A DNA stretch of 15,802 nucleotides, taken from Brevundimonas sp. (GTDB lineage: Bacteria > Pseudomonadota > Alphaproteobacteria > Caulobacterales > Caulobacteraceae). Positions 13,825 to 15,802 of the stretch are shown here, piece after piece. The stretch is taken from the NCBI GenBank assembly GCA_003248965.1, contig QFQU01000026.1, positions 1-15,802 of the forward strand. The letters run 5' to 3'. The notes beneath the pieces are model-generated. The model had not been told where the DNA came from and did not search any database. It saw nothing but the letters and a program-made list of their open reading frames with translations. Position 1 is the stretch's first letter; every line of letters starts with the position of its first letter. The position numbers were made by a program, and so were the translations under genes.

Positions 13825-14203
13825 GGGCGCGCTCCCATGGAAAGCGGTCCTGTGCGTCATCACTCGGCTGCGCGGCAAAAGCCGCCCATCGCCATCGGCG
13901 CGCCTCCACTCCCAAGACAGAATGGTCGCCCACGACGCGCTGATCCGGTTCTTCGAGATCGGTGAGCACCAGCTTGATCGCCAGTTCCTCGGGCACGAGC
14001 ACGGGCACGGTTTGGCCGTGCTCGTCTTGATCGGGCGGGTCTGAAAAGAGCCATTCCGTCGTCATCAGCCACTGGTTCAGACCAAGGGTGTCATTCAGGA
14101 ACCACTCCAGCCGAGTGGTGTCGAGATCGCCGTCAGGCTGGACATCGACACGCATGGCGAAGCACCGCATCGGCTCGTTATTTGGAACCACGCACCCATC
14201 CAT
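13817..14203 (-). CDS. Unknown acidic 128-aa protein
   Basis: Middle gene of the leftward right-arm operon, 57 bases after the helicase-like gene and overlapping the next gene by 8 bases. The product is acidic with several Trp residues (TTEWLFSDPP, RRWRWAAF), and no domain is recognisable. The start is uncertain: the ATG at 14203 lies inside a 7-bp inverted repeat (14198-14217) without a clear Shine-Dalgarno sequence, while the ATG at 14170 would give a 117-aa protein beginning MRCFAMRVDVQPDGD, also with a weak site. It may be translated by re-initiation. A 10-bp inverted repeat, ACGAGCACGG (13995-14004) / CCGTGCTCGT (14016-14025), lies within the coding region. Confidence 0.6.
   Translation of the reverse strand: MDGCVVPNNEPMRCFAMRVDVQPDGDLDTTRLEWFLNDTLGLNQWLMTTEWLFSDPPDQDEHGQTVPVLVPEELAIKLVLTDLEEPDQRVVGDHSVLGVEARRWRWAAFAAQPSDDAQDRFPWERAHD
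13995..14025. repeat. 10-bp inverted repeat inside the 128-aa gene
   Basis: ACGAGCACGG (13995-14004) and CCGTGCTCGT (14016-14025) are perfect arms with an 11-base spacer. A shorter alternative stem, GCACGG (14005-14010) with CCGTGC (14016-14021), shares the right arm. It may be an RNA hairpin or chance in GC-rich coding sequence. Confidence 0.35.
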
Positions 14204-14217
14204 CTATCGCGATGGAT
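14198..14217 (-). promoter_or_regulatory. Inverted repeat over the start of the 128-aa gene
   Basis: ATCCATC (14198-14204) and GATGGAT (14211-14217) are perfect 7-bp arms separated by TATCGC. In the leftward message the ATG at 14203-14201 would be paired in the stem. That could restrain translation, or it argues for the downstream ATG at 14170 as the true start. Confidence 0.35.
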
Positions 14218-14260
14218 TCAGGCTCTCATGAAAATCGAATGCGTCAACCAAAGTGAGGTG

Positions 14261-15718
14261 TCAGGGCGTTTGTCGCGCCCGGTCTTTCGCAGCCTGCCGC
14301 TGCCTATGTCGCGCTGCGGACTTCGGAGAACGGTCGCCTCTGCCCTTCGCTCCGGGGACGCGCACGATGGGCTTGGCTGATTTGGTGGCAGTGGGCGCCG
14401 ACTTCTTCTTCTCGAAGGTCTCGGTCAGAATGCCCGCATCCACAACGGCGATCACCTCAATCGACCGCGAGATGCGATCCAGCTTGGCCGCCAACGCCTC
14501 GGCTTGCCGCTTGGAGTAGACGTAGCAGTCGTAGTCACCCCCATAGGTCTCATTGCGGATGACGCCCCGCATCACGAACTGGTGGATGTCCTCGTCTTCC
14601 CGTGCAGCAAGGATGTCATCCTCGGACATGCCGAAGAGCGGGCCACTCAATGCCGCGTCGCCCGGCAAGGCTTTGCTGCTGTAGATGAAGGCGCAGCTTT
14701 TCAGTTTCCGATATTCGTTCGAACCGGCGACCTTCGGCTTCGTCAGCACGCCTCCCACGCGCCATTCCATCAGCTTCCTGACCTCTTCGTTCCCCGACCA
14801 GAACCCGAGGTCGGGAGCATTCTCGACGAGATAGTCGCAAACGGCCTTGATCATCTTGCGGCCTTGGCTTGTGTCCCAGAACCTGCTGGTCCCTTCGTGA
14901 CCCTCGGTGAAGTAGTGGACGCGGATGTCTGGCCAGCCAGTCCGTGGCTCACCGATCTCGGTCGTCGTCTCGACGATCTCATCACCCCACCACTCCTTGG
15001 CGGCTTTGTAGCCAAGGCTGTCGAGATACGCGGCTGCGGCAATCTTCAGAGAGGCAGCGTGATCAAGCAGGGTGGGCGACCAGAGAGAGACCCACTGAAA
15101 CTCCTTCACGCCATTCCATGAGTGGACATTGACGTAGGCTCCTTGTGGACGGGCAGCCAGTTTGAAGAATTCGCCGAGACGATTGAGGAGCGGATCGCCA
15201 GCGCGATCCTTCCAGTTGCCTTGTGCGTTGTTGAGCTTCGCATGCGCCCAGTCCTTGCCGACCGCATCGAGCGTGAAGGAGTCGCGGAAAAACTTGCGCG
15301 ACTCCAATGTCCCGATGGTGACTTTGCCGGTCTGGACGGCGTTAGGCACCTCGTCGATGCGGATATGCCAGTCGGCAAAGCCTGACAGATCGCAGGCCAT
15401 CATCGACTCGTGGGTCATGAACACGATGGCGTGGGTGATCCCAGCAGCCGCGATCTCGGCTCTGGCGTTATCGAGTTGCCGTTGAACCTTGCCGCGCCCG
15501 CCACCTTCGCCCGAGCGCGCCTCAATGATCAGAACCCCGGAGGCGAGTGCCCGGAACTTCTTGGCTTGCTCCTCGATCAGGGGGATCGTCGGTAGGCAGA
15601 ACAGATAGAGGCCCGGAACCCCCAAAGCTTCTTTCCGCAGGGCTATGCTCTTACCCGCGCCGGGGGCACCGTAAAGCACCTCGATCTCGATCTTCCCGAC
15701 AGCATTGCGTAGCCCCAT
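14261..15718 (-). CDS. SF2 helicase-like ATPase, first gene of right arm
   Basis: A 485-aa P-loop protein starting 5 bases inside the right TIR, with GGGGAA in the TIR as its ribosome binding site. Motifs run in superfamily 2 order: Walker A GAPGAGKS at 17-24, LPTIPLIEEQ (motif Ia-like) at 42-51, FMTHESMM near 100-107, a DExx box IDEVP with D122-E123, and QFVMRGVIR at 380-388, which has the spacing of motif VI with two arginines. The last 55 residues are a low-complexity basic tail (KKKSAPTATKS, then many Arg/Lys), suited to nucleic-acid contact. I do not recognise a named family. Together with the DUF3987 ATPase it gives the element two motors. A role in replication or processing of the element is inferred from position. 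A host-type DEAD/DEAH helicase is less likely given the short, divergent middle. Confidence 0.78.
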   Translation of the reverse strand: MGLRNAVGKIEIEVLYGAPGAGKSIALRKEALGVPGLYLFCLPTIPLIEEQAKKFRALASGVLIIEARSGEGGGRGKVQRQLDNARAEIAAAGITHAIVFMTHESMMACDLSGFADWHIRIDEVPNAVQTGKVTIGTLESRKFFRDSFTLDAVGKDWAHAKLNNAQGNWKDRAGDPLLNRLGEFFKLAARPQGAYVNVHSWNGVKEFQWVSLWSPTLLDHAASLKIAAAAYLDSLGYKAAKEWWGDEIVETTTEIGEPRTGWPDIRVHYFTEGHEGTSRFWDTSQGRKMIKAVCDYLVENAPDLGFWSGNEEVRKLMEWRVGGVLTKPKVAGSNEYRKLKSCAFIYSSKALPGDAALSGPLFGMSEDDILAAREDEDIHQFVMRGVIRNETYGGDYDCYVYSKRQAEALAAKLDRISRSIEVIAVVDAGILTETFEKKKSAPTATKSAKPIVRVPGAKGRGDRSPKSAARHRQRQAAKDRARQTP

Positions 15719-15727
15719 CGCCTGTCA

Positions 15728-15733
15728 TTCCCC
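15728..15733 (-). promoter_or_regulatory. Shine-Dalgarno inside right TIR
   Basis: GGGGAA on the minus strand ends 9 bases before the ATG at 15718-15716. It is the mirror image of the site at 70-75, so one repeat sequence supplies the ribosome binding site of both outermost genes. Confidence 0.7.
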
Positions 15734-15740
15734 GTCTGTC

Positions 15741-15752
15741 ATTGGCGCCAAT
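15741..15752. promoter_or_regulatory. 12-bp palindrome in right TIR
   Basis: Copy of the ATTGGCGCCAAT dyad in the opposite TIR, placed just upstream of the ribosome binding site of the leftward helicase-like gene. A protein that binds it could control both outer operons at once. Confidence 0.5.
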
Positions 15753-15802
15753 AGCGTCGATAGGTTCGCGCAGGATGGCTGGATCGTTGGGGGACGATGG
15801 CT

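Larger units (their letters stand above)
1..15802. mobile_element. Putative TIR-bounded defence-carrying element, possibly complete
   Basis: The whole window lies between two identical 79-bp repeats in opposite orientation. Inside are two inward-facing outer operons that look like an element core (two ATPases, a basic protein and unknown proteins) and a central rightward block of anti-phage genes (OLD nuclease, type I restriction-modification, HNH nuclease). The repeats and the gene order are seen directly; calling this a mobile element is inference. No recognised transposase, tyrosine or serine recombinase, relaxase, DNA polymerase or phage structural gene is present, so it fits no element class I can name. 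Alternatives are a linear plasmid or phage-like replicon with TIRs, an invertible chromosomal segment, or an assembly contig ending at an inverted repeat. Flanking DNA is absent, so target-site duplication cannot be judged. Confidence 0.55.
15724..15802 (-). repeat. Right terminal inverted repeat, 79 bp
   Basis: Exact inverted copy of bases 1-79. It carries the same internal parts read leftward: the 7-mer direct repeat at the tip, the terminal ATCGT/ACGAT dyad, the 12-bp palindrome at 15741-15752, and GGGGAA at 15728-15733 serving as the ribosome binding site of the leftward helicase-like gene starting at 15718. Confidence 0.97.

Noticed and set aside
14242..14247. Minus-strand TTGACG as promoter for the 128-aa and 330-aa genes
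   Set aside because: There is no acceptable -10 at 16-19 bases. A 57-base gap behind the helicase-like gene is compatible with one operon.
1..15802. Linear phage or plasmid of the protein-primed type (tectivirus or phi29-like)
   Set aside because: Size and TIRs would fit, but there is no family B DNA polymerase, terminal protein or structural gene visible. Not excluded as another kind of linear replicon.
1..15802. CRISPR array, tRNA or rRNA gene, att site
   Set aside because: No regularly spaced repeats, tRNA-like cloverleaf or tRNA 3'-end direct repeat was noticed when reading both strands.

Overview
The window is bounded at both extremes by a perfect 79-bp inverted repeat (1-79 and 15724-15802). 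It therefore reads as one complete unit with terminal inverted repeats (TIRs): a transposon-like or invertible element, a linear replicon, or a contig cut where an inverted repeat begins. GC content is high (roughly 60%, judged by eye), the starts are good Shine-Dalgarno starts, and one small gene resembles a family I associate with Alphaproteobacteria (DUF6626-like). My best guess for the host is an alphaproteobacterium such as a Caulobacterales or sphingomonad relative. That is inference from style, not from a marker gene.

Layout. (1) Left arm, rightward, 83-2714: an unknown 254-aa protein whose ribosome binding site lies inside the left TIR, a DUF3987-type ATPase, and a small very basic protein. 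(2) A leftward pair, 3321-2717: a 76-aa DUF6626-like protein and a 125-aa unknown whose 3' end carries three tandem 9-bp units sharing a 12-bp core with the TIR. (3) A divergent control region, 3322-3509, rich in small inverted repeats. (4) A rightward defence block, 3510-12824: an OLD-family ATPase/TOPRIM nuclease, a complete type I restriction-modification system (HsdM, HsdS, HsdR), a YgjP-type zinc metallopeptidase and a ScoMcrA-like HNH endonuclease. From hsdM onward every junction overlaps by 1-11 bases. (5) Right arm, leftward, 15718-12832: an SF2-type helicase-like ATPase whose ribosome binding site lies inside the right TIR, then two unknown proteins.

Architecture. Both outer operons begin within 5 bases of the inner edge of the TIR and run inward, so the same repeat supplies the translation signal of both. 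The outer genes (unknown 254 aa, DUF3987 ATPase, basic protein, SF2-like ATPase and its partners) look like the element's own replication or mobility module. The middle is defence cargo against phage and foreign DNA. I find no transposase, integrase, relaxase, terminase, DNA polymerase, structural phage gene, tRNA or CRISPR array. How the element moves or replicates is the open question.

Caution. A perfect repeat of 79 bp at both ends of the supplied sequence could also reflect the overlap length of a de Bruijn assembler. In that case the true inverted repeats are longer and the outside sequence is missing.
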